DNA of 64,000 nt from Galaxea fascicularis (GCA_948470475.1 OX419337.1:34160484-34224483), one strand, 5' to 3'; positions 32,601 to 45,077 are shown, counted from the stretch's first letter. Translations and numbers: made by a program. The notes: generated from the letters alone by a model not told the origin.

Positions 32601-35600
32601 CTCACTACTACAGCACGCTTGGGATAATAAAAGGAAACTAGTAAATAACCTGACCCCACCTTTCCTCCTTTGTGCCAGTGGTGTTGCTAAGCAGCAGGAC
32701 TGTCTTCATTTGGAGGCCTTATAAAAACTCAAATAAATACGGGCATGCCTTCTTTAATACACGGCATAAATTGTCACATATCATGACAGGGTTGCCACAG
32801 TCGGGAAACATCAAGGAAAAACGTATTTTTTTCAAGGTCAGGGAAAGTTCAGGCAATCGTGTATCACAAGTCCGGGAAATCCTAAATTCTAGCCGAAGGT
32901 CAGTGAAAAGTCGGCATGGCTAGCCATGCGGTTTGGTAAGGCGATTCCTTGTTAGTAAAGGTAATGGCATTTCAAAAAATTCACGCAAATGAATTGATCT
33001 CTGTGGCTCCATTGCAGGCTTTATCGGCCAAGAGTGTGTCTTGGTTGGTCATTGAGAAGTCAAGGAATTTTTCCATCCCAACGAGTGTCAACCGCCCCGA
33101 TCGTTTCGCATTTTGCTGACAGATTATTTGATTTCTCTTCCTTATCTCAGGGGGCGTTTCTCTGTAATCAAACGCTGCTTAGACAACAAGACAAAGAAAC
33201 CTTATGTAGCGAAAATCGTCAAGTATGACGACGACACTGACCGCGATGACACACTACAGGAATTCGACATACACCGCAGCATTAAAGGAGAAAAAGTCGT
33301 CATGTTAAGGGACGCTTTCCTTATGAGGAAATATCTCGTCCTTATTATGGACTTGTAAGTATAACTCCACTGCCTGATAGTCCGCTCCAATGTAACTTGC
33401 CCAAACTACACAGAGAGACGAAAGACCTTTATTAAGTTGACAGCTGTAATCATTGAGCAAGTTAACTTTCCTATTGGTGCATTTGTGTGTGGCAAAATGA
33501 CCAATCACCAGACAACTGTACTCGTCACGTTACGACTTGCAGTTGGTCTTCAATCTCAAACAAGCAAGAGAACCATAAATTCAGATCCGCTTTGTAGGTC
33601 AGAATATGTACGATAAGGAAGTACGATAAGTTCAGGATATTTAATTCATTTAAGCTTTGGATTTTTGACCTCCGACCACACAATTATCGGTACCAATATT
33701 GATCACACATTTTTTATTTATCCGCTACAAACATCTTTTACGTAGATAAGGTTAACCTCCTGGTGTTAAGGAATTGCGGAATATAAGGAGAGATATGTTG
33801 CATTGTATTTCAGGCTAGAAGGGCAAGATATTCTCAGTTTTGTCGCATCCAAACCCAGGCCCAACGAAGAAGATGTGGCGTTTGTAATTCGGCCACTTCT
33901 CGACGTGATAAACTATCTTCACGGTCAGCAAATAGTTCACTTAGATATACGGGTGAGTTAAAGGAGATTGCCTTTCATATGAAAGATTATAGATCACACA
34001 ACCAAACCAACCTCTAGCCTTGGGAGTGATTGTTAATATCTTTGTTTTACATTTATTTTGTAGCCTGCTAACATTTTTATCGCCAAGAGCAATCTCGCCT
34101 TAAAACTTATTGACTATGGTAGTGCTCGCCGCATTAAGAACTGGAAAGAGGGCGACATGTTGGCCATTGTTAGCTACCCCGCTTTTACAGGTAGGTTGTA
34201 CTGATAACTTCGTGGATAGACAAGAAGAAACATAGTTAACAAATGTTCAATAACAGTACAACAAACTCGGCTTATCAATTTAAAGGAGCCATGTCCTAAG
34301 TTTTTTCTTTTACTAATTTTAAAAATTTATTAAGGTACTAGAGGCCAAAATAAAGGGAAAAATACCCAAATAAGTGTTATGGTTTGCGTACACCTCACTG
34401 TGTAATCAGGCGGAATGCAGTCCTTAAGTTTTTACCTTTGAAGTTTGCAAGGTTTTTAAGACCCAAAGTGATCAGCTTCAAATTTTCCCCAACTATATAA
34501 ATACTTTTTCAGGCGTATAGGTCATAAGAAAAAAATAGAAGGATCGCCAAATACGTCTTCGTGTTTGTACAAATTCTCCTATCGGATTCCATAGGAAATG
34601 TATGATAACTATTTGGAGAATGTACATTTTGATAATGAGTTAAACTCAATTGGCTGCTACGATTCATCTTTTCTGCAGCTCCTGAGCTGTTAGACTTTGC
34701 TCCAGTCAGTGGTGGAGCGGACTTGTGGAGTGTCGGCGTTCTTTTGTATGCCTTGTAAGTATTCTTAGCATTCTGTGATAAGCCCTTCCCATGCGTAGCG
34801 CGAGTCAGAAATGGAAAAAATACCAGATTTCATTTAGCAGTATATCTACAGAAAAAAGGGCCTGTTTCATGTATTTCCTCGTTTAACGAGCAAAAACAAT
34901 CGCTCTGCACGCTGCACGTGCGTTTTACATTTTGGTACATATCCGTGCTGTCCTCTGCAAAACATCAGAGAGTTTTAGCAACGACGACGGCGACGGCAAC
35001 GAAAACGTCATTTCAAAATATAACTTCTCGTTTCTGTGACGCTTTCGCAATTATTAAAATTTGTTTAACTTGGAAAATGCTGACAAACTGTGCAGCAACT
35101 AAATTACTATGAACGGTGTTTGACTTTGTCGTCATGCGCTCACGTTCTCAAGAAAACATAAAATTTGGTCATTTGACGTTGTTGTTTTGCAGATGACGGC
35201 AAAGAAATGTACAAAACTGTAAAACGCACGTGCACAATCGCTCTGCACGTAAGGTTTTACATTTTCGGGCCGATTTTCATTTTCACGAATCGGCGGAGAA
35301 TCGGGCGTCAAAATAGACGTACGATTCTCGGCCCGACGAATCGTAGCGTGCAAACCGGCCTTACAAGCTCCCTATTACCAGCACAAGGACATAGTGCGGT
35401 TCACTTACTGGAAGTGATTGCACTTAAAAATTTTGCACTCAACCACGAGACGTACAAACCACCCTCTCAGGTTAATGAGCGCGGTATTCCCCCATCTGTT
35501 GGCCAGGTGGAAGTATAATTGTCGGCAATCAGATTATCAGCTTTTGCTGTCTTGCTGTGCCAATGTTACACAAGAATTCTGCAAGTGTTTTTTTTTTTTT

Positions 35601-38600
35601 TTTTAGACTCAGTGGAATTCTTCCATTTACCGTGGAATGCACGGAAGACGAAGATGAGGACGACAAAGTCAGTGAAGAAGTCAAGAAAGGCAAATGGTCT
35701 TTTGATTCCAAAGCGTTCTCTAGGAGCACTTCTGAAGCGAAGAATTTCATCAGCGCTCTCTTGTCTTTTGACACTAAGTAAGTAACAGCGGCACAGCGTA
35801 TGAAGCAGACATTTTTAGGGGGTCTTGGCCGAAAGAAAAAAAAAATTCAGTATCGTTCACGAAACCTTGAAAGCACTTTCTAGTAGCACCGTTAGTAAAT
35901 GTAATTGGTAGCTTTCATTTGAGTAGTCACACTTGCGAAAGTCTCCCACAGACTCAAAAAGTAGACTCGATTTGTACAGCATAATCAATAACACCACCTG
36001 AGAGTACTGCTCAGTAGCTTTCATTTGAATGGTCACATTTTAGGATTTTATCCACAGACTTTAAAGTCAGAACCACCGTGTACAGCATAACAAACAACAC
36101 CACAGGAAAGTACTAATTAATAATAATTAAATTAGTAAGAACTTCATCAGTGGAAGGTGGATGGCGAGCGCTCTCACCACTGCGCCAACTCTGCTCTCCA
36201 AAGCAATCATCTGAATGGTTCCGTTTTAGGATTCCGTCCACAAATTCTGGCAAAACTTGCATCTACATGCAACTTGCTGAAATAAATAAATAAAAATGCG
36301 CCTGCAGGAAAGAGCTCCTCAGAAGCATTTATCTCAATGTTCATCCTTAAGGAGGCATTCTGGTTGAATTTGTGGGTAAATGGGGTGAACTATGAATGAA
36401 GGAAAGAAAGATAAAAAAGGATATTCACATAAATCAGACGGCCAATGTGCTCAAGGGCACCTTGTTGTGGTGGCAGATTAGTCTATATGGCCTTTGTCTA
36501 CTAATTATTGACTTTAAACTTAAACTTTCAACCACATTCAATCCAATATTTTCCTATTTTCTCTGATTTTGAACTCGCCCCTCCCCTTCCCCCCCCCCCC
36601 CCCCCCTCCCCTTCAAAACAAAATCATTCCTTCAAAACAATCCAAAAATCATTAAAAAAAAAATTTAAAAAAAATCACAAGCACTGGCATTTACGGTAGC
36701 AAGGACTCCAACCTAATAGAGTCATTTGTCAATTAAATGAAATCGAGGCGTGATTGTAGAGGGAAAGCGCTGAAATGTACGAAAAGCAAGGCGGCTAAAT
36801 GAAGCGCCTCCTTGATGATTTCATTGACATAGGCGCGGTTCAAACGTCGAACTTCTCATGTACCGAATCGAATGCTAATTAGGAAAATCTTTTGTTCTAC
36901 CTCATTTGCATTAGATTCGGCACATGAAAAGTTCGACGTATGAACCGGGCCATACTCGAACGTTGTGTCACCGTGTAATAAACAGCATTACCAACAAATG
37001 CCACTCTTCCAACGAGGGCCGTACTTTTTCATTCATTTACTTCAACCATCTTTTCTTCCTACAGGAAGCGTCCTTCCGCCGAGGAAGCCATGAAGGACCC
37101 CTGGCTTCAGGTAAGCTAAAACTATTGTCAAATGAAGAATGATCTTCGCAGTTGTGATCGCAATTTTTGCAATTGCGTAAAGAAGCCTGAAAAAATTTCA
37201 GGACTTCAACGGGGCTTGAACCCGTGACCTCGCGATTCCGGTGCAATGCTCCACGAGGGTCTACAATAGGCTTCTCAGATCCCGCTTTCCCGCGCATTTT
37301 TTCCCGTTAATCCCACTATCCCGCCCTTTTTCACTTGGGAATCCCGATCCCACCCACTTTCCAATGACATTTTTGCGTTAATTATTAATATGTTAAATAA
37401 TAATTAATGCAGAAACTTTAAAAAAGTAAACATTACAGAAAAGATCATAAAAGGCCTACCTGTATGCAATGGGTAGCAGATAGTAACCAGAAATGATTGT
37501 TGCGTTTCCTTCTTTAAACGTTTCACTGTTTTGTTTTTTTTACGTATCAGTAAAAGGAAGAGATTGTTCACCTCTATATTCCTAGTCCTGGTTTTTTGGA
37601 AGACAATCAGCTGAATATTGTGTTAGTTTGTGTGTTAGTTTCAGAGCTTTGAGCGACCTCACTTTCCTTGAAACCTGTATTCGGAACTTTTCTTTCCGAA
37701 GGAAGGCATTTCCGCTCGCACCTTTCTCATAGTATATGGCGACGCAATTTATGATGTCGCATATTTTGTTTGACGGTTCCTTCGGTAAATTACTGTCACC
37801 GCTGTCCGGCGTGGCCATACTAGCCACAACAAACTACTTGGCGCTCATAAAAAGCTCGAAAGACTAGAAAAGCTAGAAAAGATCGCGACTGAGAAGACGC
37901 TGAGGACACTGAGGTCAAAAGTACAGAGACTACAGACGCAAATGCCGGAAATGGGCAAATGTCGTTTATGTCAGAGGCCAACACAAAAGATCACAATAGG
38001 AGCCAAATACCTCATACGGTGTGATACTAACCAGACTCGTCTGGATACTAACAAAGGGTAAGCGATAATGGATGCACTTGACAGGACCTGACAGGTACAA
38101 AGCCGTTGCTAGGTCCTGTTATTCATGAATTGAAACCAGACACAGCTATACGCACAATGGGTTCATTTTCACCAGCTTCCGGTTTTGCGTTAGTCAACTT
38201 ATGATGAAGTCACGCTGGAATTTAAATCCCATATCCCGCTCTGTTTCCCTTGCCAATTCCGCATCCCAACCCTATAAAAACACGAATTCCCGCTCCCACT
38301 AGCAACTAAAATTCCCGCTTCCCACCCCTTTTTTCAGCTCAAATCCCGAATATCACCGTGAAAAAAAGCCAAATCCCGCATCCCGCCAAACCTATTGGGG
38401 ACTCTCCTCCACCAACTTAGCTGTGAAGCCACTGATGTTGGGAGCTGGTCAATTTTGGGTTCATGTGTTCCCATGAAAGATATGTAGGTGAATAATGCAT
38501 ATAAAAGAAATCATGTGAACTGCGGATATGAAATCAAACATGATTTCTTATATATGATTGCATTTGGTTTCTCAATACATTGATTAAATTCCATTGCACT

Positions 38601-39898
38601 GTGTTCTACAGTACATGTATTGACCACTACTTCTCAGATATTTCTTAAAGTGTATAAGGCTTTAAGTAAATTCTGACATTCTTGAAAACTATTGCAATAC
38701 TATTGCAATACTACCTCCGCTATCGCAATACTATCACAATATCCATGTGACCTACTGCAATACAATAGGCCATTTCCGAGTTCATGTCTGCCTCCTCTTC
38801 AAAACGAGTCTAAGTGCAAAGTTTTTGTTATGAAAATTAGTTTTCATTCATATGTAAAGTAGAACTAATTACCATCACAAAAACTTCGCACTTAGACTCG
38901 CTTTGAAGAGGAGGCAGACATGAACTCGGAAATGGCCTATTGCAATAGTTAAAATTTTCTGAATCAGGGCTGTCATTAAGGGCCGGGACCCGGGGATTTT
39001 CCCCTCGTATTTTGAGGTATATCCCCGGCTACTTTGATATAAAACCAGCATGTTGACTTCACTACAACAACTCGAATCCCTGGCTATTTTGTGTATATTC
39101 CCACCTACTTCAAACATTAGTGACAGCCCTGCTCGATAGTTACCCCCTATACTCCAATCTAGACGCTTTGTTATGCTGCTTCTTCTACTATTCTTGTTGT
39201 AATTGTTGTTTGTGTTCTTCAGCTTGTCCTTAGCTATCTTTCTCTGTTATTCTAGGGTGACAATCTACAGAAGCGTCGTTCTTCGGATATCGCTGCTTCC
39301 AAGCTCAAAGAGCTTTCCCAGCAACTTATGAAGAAGGTAAGTGAAACAGACCAAAATTGACGGGTAGGAGACAAAATTGCTCCACTTAAAGAGACGTGAC
39401 TCGCGGGTAGACAATCATGCGTGAGCATGTTTTTCACTCGATTTGTTATCGCTAAGAGAAATATGGGATCAACCGTAAACTGAGATGACACCTGCTACGA
39501 AAAACCCGCATCTATCTTGTTCGCATGGTTACAGTTGGCGGTAATTTATCGATTTTTTAAGTTTGCATTCTTAACCTTACGTTGGAACAGTTAGACCTAA
39601 TACACCCCAACCCCCCTCCCCTCCCTTCTCTCCTCTCCTCCCTCAGTTCTCTGGACAACGTTTCTACCACAAAATGGCTGGGATCGAAACAACATTGAAT
39701 CGGGAGAGCGGGGTGTTTCAAGGGATTGTATCCGGGAGTGTGGACGCTAGCTAATAAATTTGTCCCTTTCGATGGGCAAGGAATTCACCCCTCTGTCTGT
39801 GCCATTTGTAGGACAAGGAAGATGTCGTCACGGCCTCCTGTGTCCTAAGAACATTCAGTGAGGACCCTTATGACTCCCCGGACTCAGATGAGGAGTAA
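29624..39898 (+). CDS. Gene 2: atypical protein kinase, tandem paralogue (353 aa)
   Basis: Exons 29624-29636, 31635-31752, 33151-33354, 33814-33952, 34064-34190, 34679-34754, 35607-35777, 37065-37110, 39256-39336, 39812-39898; the total of 1062 nt is an intact frame. A 39-residue lead-in precedes the kinase. Motifs: glycine loop reduced to LAKGRFSVI (first and third Gly lost), ATP lysine in YVAKIVK, catalytic loop HLDIRPAN, LIDYG in place of DFG, YPAFTAPE in place of GTPEFVAPE, DLWSVGV, and a closing DPWLQ helix. The key Lys, Asp, Asn and Asp remain, so activity is possible but doubtful. An acidic insert (CTEDEDEDDK) follows LPFTVE. The tail ends SCVLRTFSEDPYDSPDSDEE. No calmodulin segment is present. 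The ATG exon is inferred from a perfect GTAAGT donor and matching phase. Gene 1 might instead splice into 31635. Confidence 0.8.
31973..32157. repeat. Foldback repeat in gene 2 intron
   Basis: AAGCATCACGTGGTTCATGA... at the left is matched with mismatches by ...GTGAACCAAATGATGCTT at the right. The arms are diverged. Confidence 0.5.
34862..35180. repeat. Dispersed repeat shared with the gene 3 intron, copy 1
   Basis: Contains AAAACAATCGCTCTGC, TTTTGGTACAT, a GACGACGGCGACGG run, and AACTTGGAAAATGCT. The same words occur at 58630-58950, partly in inverted order. It lies in the intron after the APE/DLWSVGV exon. Confidence 0.6.
35900..36330. repeat. Tandem-like degenerate ~110-bp repeat units
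   Basis: At least two units start TAGCTTTCATTTGAATGGTCACA (with variants), continue TTTTATCCACAGACT and TGTACAGCATAA, and end in CACCAC. A third diverged unit lies at 36205-36310. Related sequence occurs at 21960-22090 and, reversed, at 9218-9420. Confidence 0.5.
36833..36950. repeat. Foldback repeat in gene 2 intron
   Basis: CGCGGTTCAAACGTCGAACTT is matched by the complement in AAGTTCGACGTATGAACCGGG; the loop includes CATTTGCATTAG. Confidence 0.55.
37130..37265 (-). repeat. tRNA-like SINE fragment
   Basis: On the minus strand it contains GGGTTCAAGCCC, a match to a tRNA/pol III B box, and the unit CGCGAGGTCACGGGTTC. It is followed by the same tail as 15755-15862. A truncated tRNA-derived SINE is the likely origin. 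Confidence 0.55.
37266..39255 (+). other. Gene 2 intron remainder, including an AATCCCG-rich tract
   Basis: A long stretch (about 37300-38410) repeats short phrases such as 'tcccgctcccact' and 'aatcccgatccca' on both sides of an ORF-free 1 kb block, possibly the ends of one degraded element. No coding exon recognised. Confidence 0.4.
38764..38941. mobile_element. Foldback MITE (AATAGGCCAT ends), copy 2
   Basis: The arms AATAGGCCATTTCCGAGTTC... and their complement match over about 55 bases; the loop is about 65 bases. It lies in an intron of gene 2. Confidence 0.7.
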
Positions 39899-40492
39899 AT
39901 TTGTGCACCTACCGGGAAACGAGCTAACAAGGTGCTCAATCGTGTACCTGTCTTCCGAAAACCTGTTTAGATTTTGCGACTTCATTTTGTAAACGTAGTT
40001 AGCTTTACACACAATAGCCATTTTAATTGACTTTAAAGATGTAATCGTTTTGCTAGTAAATATAACGAAAACTCTCGCTGTTTTTATATGGAGTTTCGTT
40101 GCCGCAAAGAGTATTTATTTCTTCAGGAAGTGAATTTTTGAGGTAATGTTTCATGGTCCAAAGTTGGATTTTCCAGCATATCTAAATGCGGCGTATATCA
40201 TTTGATATGTTTTGATAAGTCAGTAGATATTTTCAATATTTTTCTAAATAATATTTCAATAGCTTTTTGTTATTCTTTCAATCGTAGCAATTAGCACTAG
40301 TGAAATTCAAAATTGAATCAGCCAAAGCATAGCGTAGCATAGCACTATAACAATGTTTAGAATTCTTCCAATATAGTTACATTTTGTAATTATTGAGGCA
40401 CACCACTCGGTTCATTTTCATGATTCAATGTGGTCTTGTTCTCTTTTTTTCATTTATTTAATTTGTAGTCTTCCATTTAATGAAATGAATCT

Positions 40493-40498
40493 AATAAA
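40493..40498 (+). terminator. Candidate polyadenylation signal of gene 2
   Basis: AATAAA about 600 bases after the stop at 39896-39898, in AT-rich sequence typical of a 3' UTR. The next bases contain a GT-rich run (about 40508-40535), as expected downstream of a cleavage site. Confidence 0.5.
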
Positions 40499-40617
40499 AT
40501 TATATTTTTCTACGTGTACGTGCTGTTTATGTCGTATGCTTCAATTTTAGAGCTGCATTTTTATCATTTGGGGGGTGAGGAGGTGGTGGGGTGGTGACTT
40601 GGACATCCAATAGTCAT

Positions 40618-40771
40618 GTAGCAGCTCTCGTAAGGTCTCACGAGATTGGCTTGCTACCCTTCTGGTGAACAAAAGAACAAAACAACACAAACAATGGACC
40701 CTATCCCTAAAACAATAGAGGTGCTACAGTATGCCTGCCAATGAAATTTAGAGCCTTACGAGAGCTGCTAC
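40618..40771. repeat. Foldback element downstream of gene 2
   Basis: GTAGCAGCTCTCGTAAGG at the left, and its complement CCTTACGAGAGCTGCTAC at the right end. Confidence 0.6.
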
Positions 40772-41481
40772 AGTACTGATCCAATATGTGGATTGATGAA
40801 AGCTTCCTCCTTCCAGTAGAACGTTACAAAACAATAGGTTCAGCGAGCAAAAAAAGTCGCCCTGTGTATTCTACATTTCATTTCAGGGTTTTCAGTAACA
40901 TTTTAAACTACCGGATTCATAGGTTAAACAAGCGGACGTCAGACTTAAAATTTATTATTTCGTGTGAACCATCGGACTTTACTACTGGACTTTTAATGTC
41001 AAACAACCGGACGTTACGTCCGGCGTCCGGCCTCAAACGAAACCCCTGCTTCTTTGCCGTCCTCTGGTAAAGTGGGGTCTAGATCACGTTTCACGACAAA
41101 TAAAACGGTCCTTTCACAATTCACGGAAAACAAAGACAAGGAAAATCATGGTTTAGGGGGGAATTAAACATTGCTCTTTTCACAGAAAATAATTTTGCAA
41201 AATCACGCTTCATGGCTACCTTTGAAATCACAATTCACGAGGAAAAATTAGCCACTTAACGTTTCACGGGAGAAAAAAGGGCCCGATCACGGGTCAAGAA
41301 AATACTGTTTACCATCCTCAAGCTTTGCCGAGAGCGTGAGTGTTTGAAGAGAGGGGAAGAAATACACGCCTTCTTTCCTCAGGAAGTGATTCTGACCGCA
41401 AGGTTTTGGATCGGAAAGCTAACCGATGGAACAAATAACTTGTACACTGTAAGTTCTCTTGCTTTCGTCGTGGTTGTTTGT

Positions 41482-41621
41482 ATGGATCGTTTTCACATGA
41501 CCACTGCGGCCATATTGGTACCCAAGGCTAACCCTCTGGGAATTGAACTCTATTTTTATGCAAATACTTTTGTTCCACTGTACCCATATGGCCGCTGGTC
41601 CCGTGACTGAAAACGATCCAT
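41482..41621. repeat. Foldback element
   Basis: ATGGATCGTTTTCACATGACC...GGCCATATTGG is matched by the complement at the right end, ...CATATGGCCGCTGGTCCC, then GAAAACGATCCAT. Confidence 0.6.
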
Positions 41622-41786
41622 TGTTTAGCTTTTTGTAATGCTAGTTTTTATGTTTTGTGCTGTTGTTTTCTAGAGGTTGTAACAGATTTATAGTTGTCTA
41701 TTGGAGTATTTAAAGATCAGCTTTGAAAACTAGTTTAGCCTTAGGAAACTTTCAACAACTTTTAGGAAAGATTTCTGCACAACCCT

Positions 41787-41876
41787 ATACATTAATTATA
41801 CATATATGCATTAGTTTCATACCAACCCTGTTCCAAAAACGAATAGAATTATGAAATGTATGTATAATTAATGTAT
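41787..41876. repeat. AT-rich foldback
   Basis: ATACATTAATTATACATATA and the complement TGTATAATTAATGTAT. The similarity extends outward to about 41760-41905 with mismatches. Confidence 0.5.
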
Positions 41877-44441
41877 GGAGCTCTGTGGAAATCTTGCCGA
41901 AATTTAACGATCCTAAGAGCTAGAACTGTTTTGTAAAGATGGTAATTTGTTGACAATTTGTGTGAAACACATCAGTGAAGCTTATATAACACACAGTTCT
42001 ATAATTATGCATCTAATACATACATCCCTGCTGATGAGAGGTGTTTGAAGTCTCACAACAATTTCAAGTGAGGATCATTCTCCGTTTCAATTTCTACCCT
42101 GGAAGCATTGGGTAAATGATTTCCAGAAGATTGGCTGCAAGGAAGTAAACAAGGGGCTACATGCTTGTTGTGACTTACTCAAGTGAAAAGACCAGAAAAA
42201 CCATATCTACAGAAGAAAACCAAATAAAGCTGTGGTCTGTGGATCAAGCAAAAGCAAGTCTTGCACCAATTTACATTTTCTCTTCTTGTAGCATGGGCAA
42301 GGTAAGAGCCATACCCTTGTGACTTTGTAATATAATAGTTTAATTATTGCAGCAAAGAAGTGGCTCAGCCATAATTTTTGTCAAAATAAAAGCTGCAGTG
42401 TATTTGAAAAATAGTATAAGGCAAAGTACTAGTAAGTCTTCACAGAAGAATTCCCCACTTAGCTTATTCATGATTATATGTAACAGCTATTCACACATTT
42501 GAACAACAGAACTTTAAATTAGGAGGTGCTTGTTAGCAGGGGCACAGTGAGAATTTTTCTAGAAGTAAACACAATTTTCCAAATGTTTTCACCTCTAATC
42601 AGAAACAAAAAAGCTGACTCGGCTTTATTAGTCCAAGCATATGGGGAATGTGGCAACTGGTGAACAAATAACAACACCAAAACTCTATTTTGCTTCACTT
42701 CCCTGGTGCAGTGTTATGACAGTTCTATTATGTGGTTCTAGAAAATATAAAATATCCTCCCACCCCCCCCCCCCCATGGATGTTTTGTTTTGGTTTGCAC
42801 CCCCTACCCCTCAAGGCAAGTAGAGTCTCATTTTTGACTAAGGTAACAACACAAGTTTGTTGTTCTTGGGACATTGAACGTCCTGTCTTTGACCTTACCC
42901 TCAACCTAAAGTCTCTCAATCAAGGATGGTGTCTTTTTCGTTACTGTGCTTCTTGGGATTGCTCTATCTTTCTTCAGGATGCTGCCTCCTAATACAGAAG
43001 TATTTTTCCATAATTTACAACCATAACGAAAAGTACATCTTAGCAAGGCTACTGCAAATGTATCCACAAAGAAGATCGAGGGCAACAGCACATCTTACAG
43101 AGATTATTTAGCTCCTATATGTGAAACAACTGCTCTACATTGTTGTGTTCAAAACCCTTTAAACCCAAATATTAGCATGTATATTCGCCAGGCCATTCTC
43201 TACATTTTCTATGCTACTTGTTGATTACTCCCTTTTTCTCAAAACTGTTATGTTTCATACAGCAGTGTTACTGTAGGGAGAAATTAAACATTGATCACTC
43301 TTAGCATTTGAAGGGTTATGCCAACTTGGTGCTTCTGATGCTACATTGCCTCTAAAAAATGTGTGGTTGCATTCAAATTTCTTTCTAAATAGATTCCACT
43401 ACCCCATGCTGAGATCGAATTTTCCAACATGGTTATAAAGCATGCAAAGATAATACATTAGCACAAGGTATCAGCAATCTTAAATCACGAAAACACAAAG
43501 TTTTAATCTTGTCCAGTTATATAACCTCAGAGTTTGGAAGAAAAAGCGACACAATTTTTTGACACACTTGATGTCCACTCTTCAAATTGTTAGTGAAGGA
43601 GCTACCCAATTTTTGTCATCTAATGCAGAACTAAACTGCAACCAACTGCAATTCACACTCTACTATCCAAATACAGTTGATGAGCGAAGCATATTATGTT
43701 TCCAGTATTTGACGGAACTGGCAGTGAAAGAGGTGAAGTACAGTCAAACCCCAATTACCTGGACTTGTCAGGATATTGGGACTTGGGAAAATAATCTGGA
43801 CAATTGAGATGTTTCACAACAACACCACGTCACAGTCAATCAGAGCTCAGTTGAATGTGTTAGCTGTTAGTGCATTTTCCCATTGAAAGGAAAGCAGATC
43901 TGCTTCAAAAGTAGTTCTCAATACCTAGATAAAAAAATAAATCATAATGACAATTTCTAGGTTTTTTTGTCATGATCTATTAATATTCATGAAAAATGTG
44001 GGACCAGAGGAAATAACTGGGACAATCAAGAAATCCAGATAACAAAGGTCCACATAATCAAGGTTTAACTGTATTTTCGAGTGAAATAGTGTTTGATGAA
44101 ACTAATCCTAAACAAAATGCCACACTATAAATTAGAAAAGCATAATTATATCACAGTTTGAATCTGTTCACTAGCACACAAAACAGTCTCTTATTGTATG
44201 TACAGATATCAGTGAAAGTAAAATATTTCCCGAACTTGTTTTCTTGAATTACTTGCACATTTTCTGATTATCAGGCAACCAAACAATGCCAAGAAGTCAC
44301 ACAAATACACACAAAACACGACATTTTCCGAAGTGCTCGCGAGAATTTGTGCGCATTTTCCGAATATTAATAAAAACACTTCCGATAGTTAGGAAGTAAA
44401 CAACATCCATCAAGAGTTCACAACCTTGCAGTTGCAAGAAG

Positions 44442-45077
44442 TCACTCGCCTTCCTGAGGGATCTCAGCGTCGGGAACCGAAGTAGACAATCGCTTTTCTT
44501 TCTGTCTTCGGTTACAAAACCAGACACGAATGACCTCCTTGTCGAATTTCAGATCTTCAGCAAGAACAGCGATTTCCTGCGCGGAGGGTTTCGGATCTCT
44601 AATGAAGTGTTTTTCGAGCACACTCTTAACAGAGTTCTCAATCGATGTTCTCTTCTTTCTCTTTCCCGCCTGAGAGGCCATCTTGTCAGCTCCGCATGGG
44701 ATATTGTTGTTCCTAGCTTCCTCAAGCCATTTTGCCAACAAAGGTTTGAGCTTGCACATGTTCTTAAAACTCAACTGCAACGCCTCGAAGCGGCAAATCG
44801 TCGTCTGGCTGAACACGTTGCCGTAGAGTTCGCCAAGAGCTAGTCCGACGTCTGCTTGTGAGGATCCGAGCTTCACCCGTTGTTGTTTGAATTCCTTCGC
44901 AAACTGTTCTAGATCGTCGGACGAAGGAAGCGGGTCCTGGTCGCTTGTGTTTTCGGTGCAAAGCGTTTCCTCCTCTGGCGGAGAATCTTGCGGTAGCTGG
45001 ACGTGAATATCGATAGCAGATCCATTGGTTGTGCTGGTTGATTTTACAGTCGCAATAACTGATAAATCGGCCTGCAT
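44442..45077 (-). CDS. POU-homeodomain transcription factor, class III-like, intronless
   Basis: A single 211-codon frame on the minus strand. Residues about 52-124 form the POU-specific domain ([12 protein letters not shown], then [20 protein letters not shown] and LLAKWLEEA). Residues about 138-197 form the POU homeodomain, beginning [10 protein letters not shown] and containing [13 protein letters not shown], with the Cys-9 of helix 3 that marks POU homeodomains. The POU-specific wording is closest to class III (Brn/POU3F), whose members are often intronless. It should bind octamer-like DNA and regulate transcription, typically in neural or sensory cells. It is short: the N-terminus is only about 50 residues and lacks the long activation region of bilaterian POU3 proteins. 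It lies between two kinase paralogues, on the opposite strand. The class assignment is from memory of motifs, not a tree. Confidence 0.9.
   Translation of the reverse strand: MQADLSVIATVKSTSTTNGSAIDIHVQLPQDSPPEEETLCTENTSDQDPLPSSDDLEQFAKEFKQQRVKLGSSQADVGLALGELYGNVFSQTTICRFEALQLSFKNMCKLKPLLAKWLEEARNNNIPCGADKMASQAGKRKKRTSIENSVKSVLEKHFIRDPKPSAQEIAVLAEDLKFDKEVIRVWFCNRRQKEKRLSTSVPDAEIPQEGE

Larger units (their letters stand above)
39899..44441. other. Spacer between gene 2 and the POU gene
   Basis: The first 600 bases are probably the gene 2 3' UTR. The rest holds foldback elements at 40618-40771, 41482-41621 and 41787-41876, and a poly-C run near 42763-42774. No further gene was recognised on either strand. 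Confidence 0.55.

Noticed and set aside
35900..36330. Possible CRISPR-like array
   Set aside because: Units are diverged, unequally spaced and lie in a eukaryotic intron; a degenerate tandem repeat fits better.
37200..37250. Functional tRNA gene on the minus strand
   Set aside because: Only a B-box-like segment is visible; no A box or cloverleaf could be completed. A SINE remnant fits.
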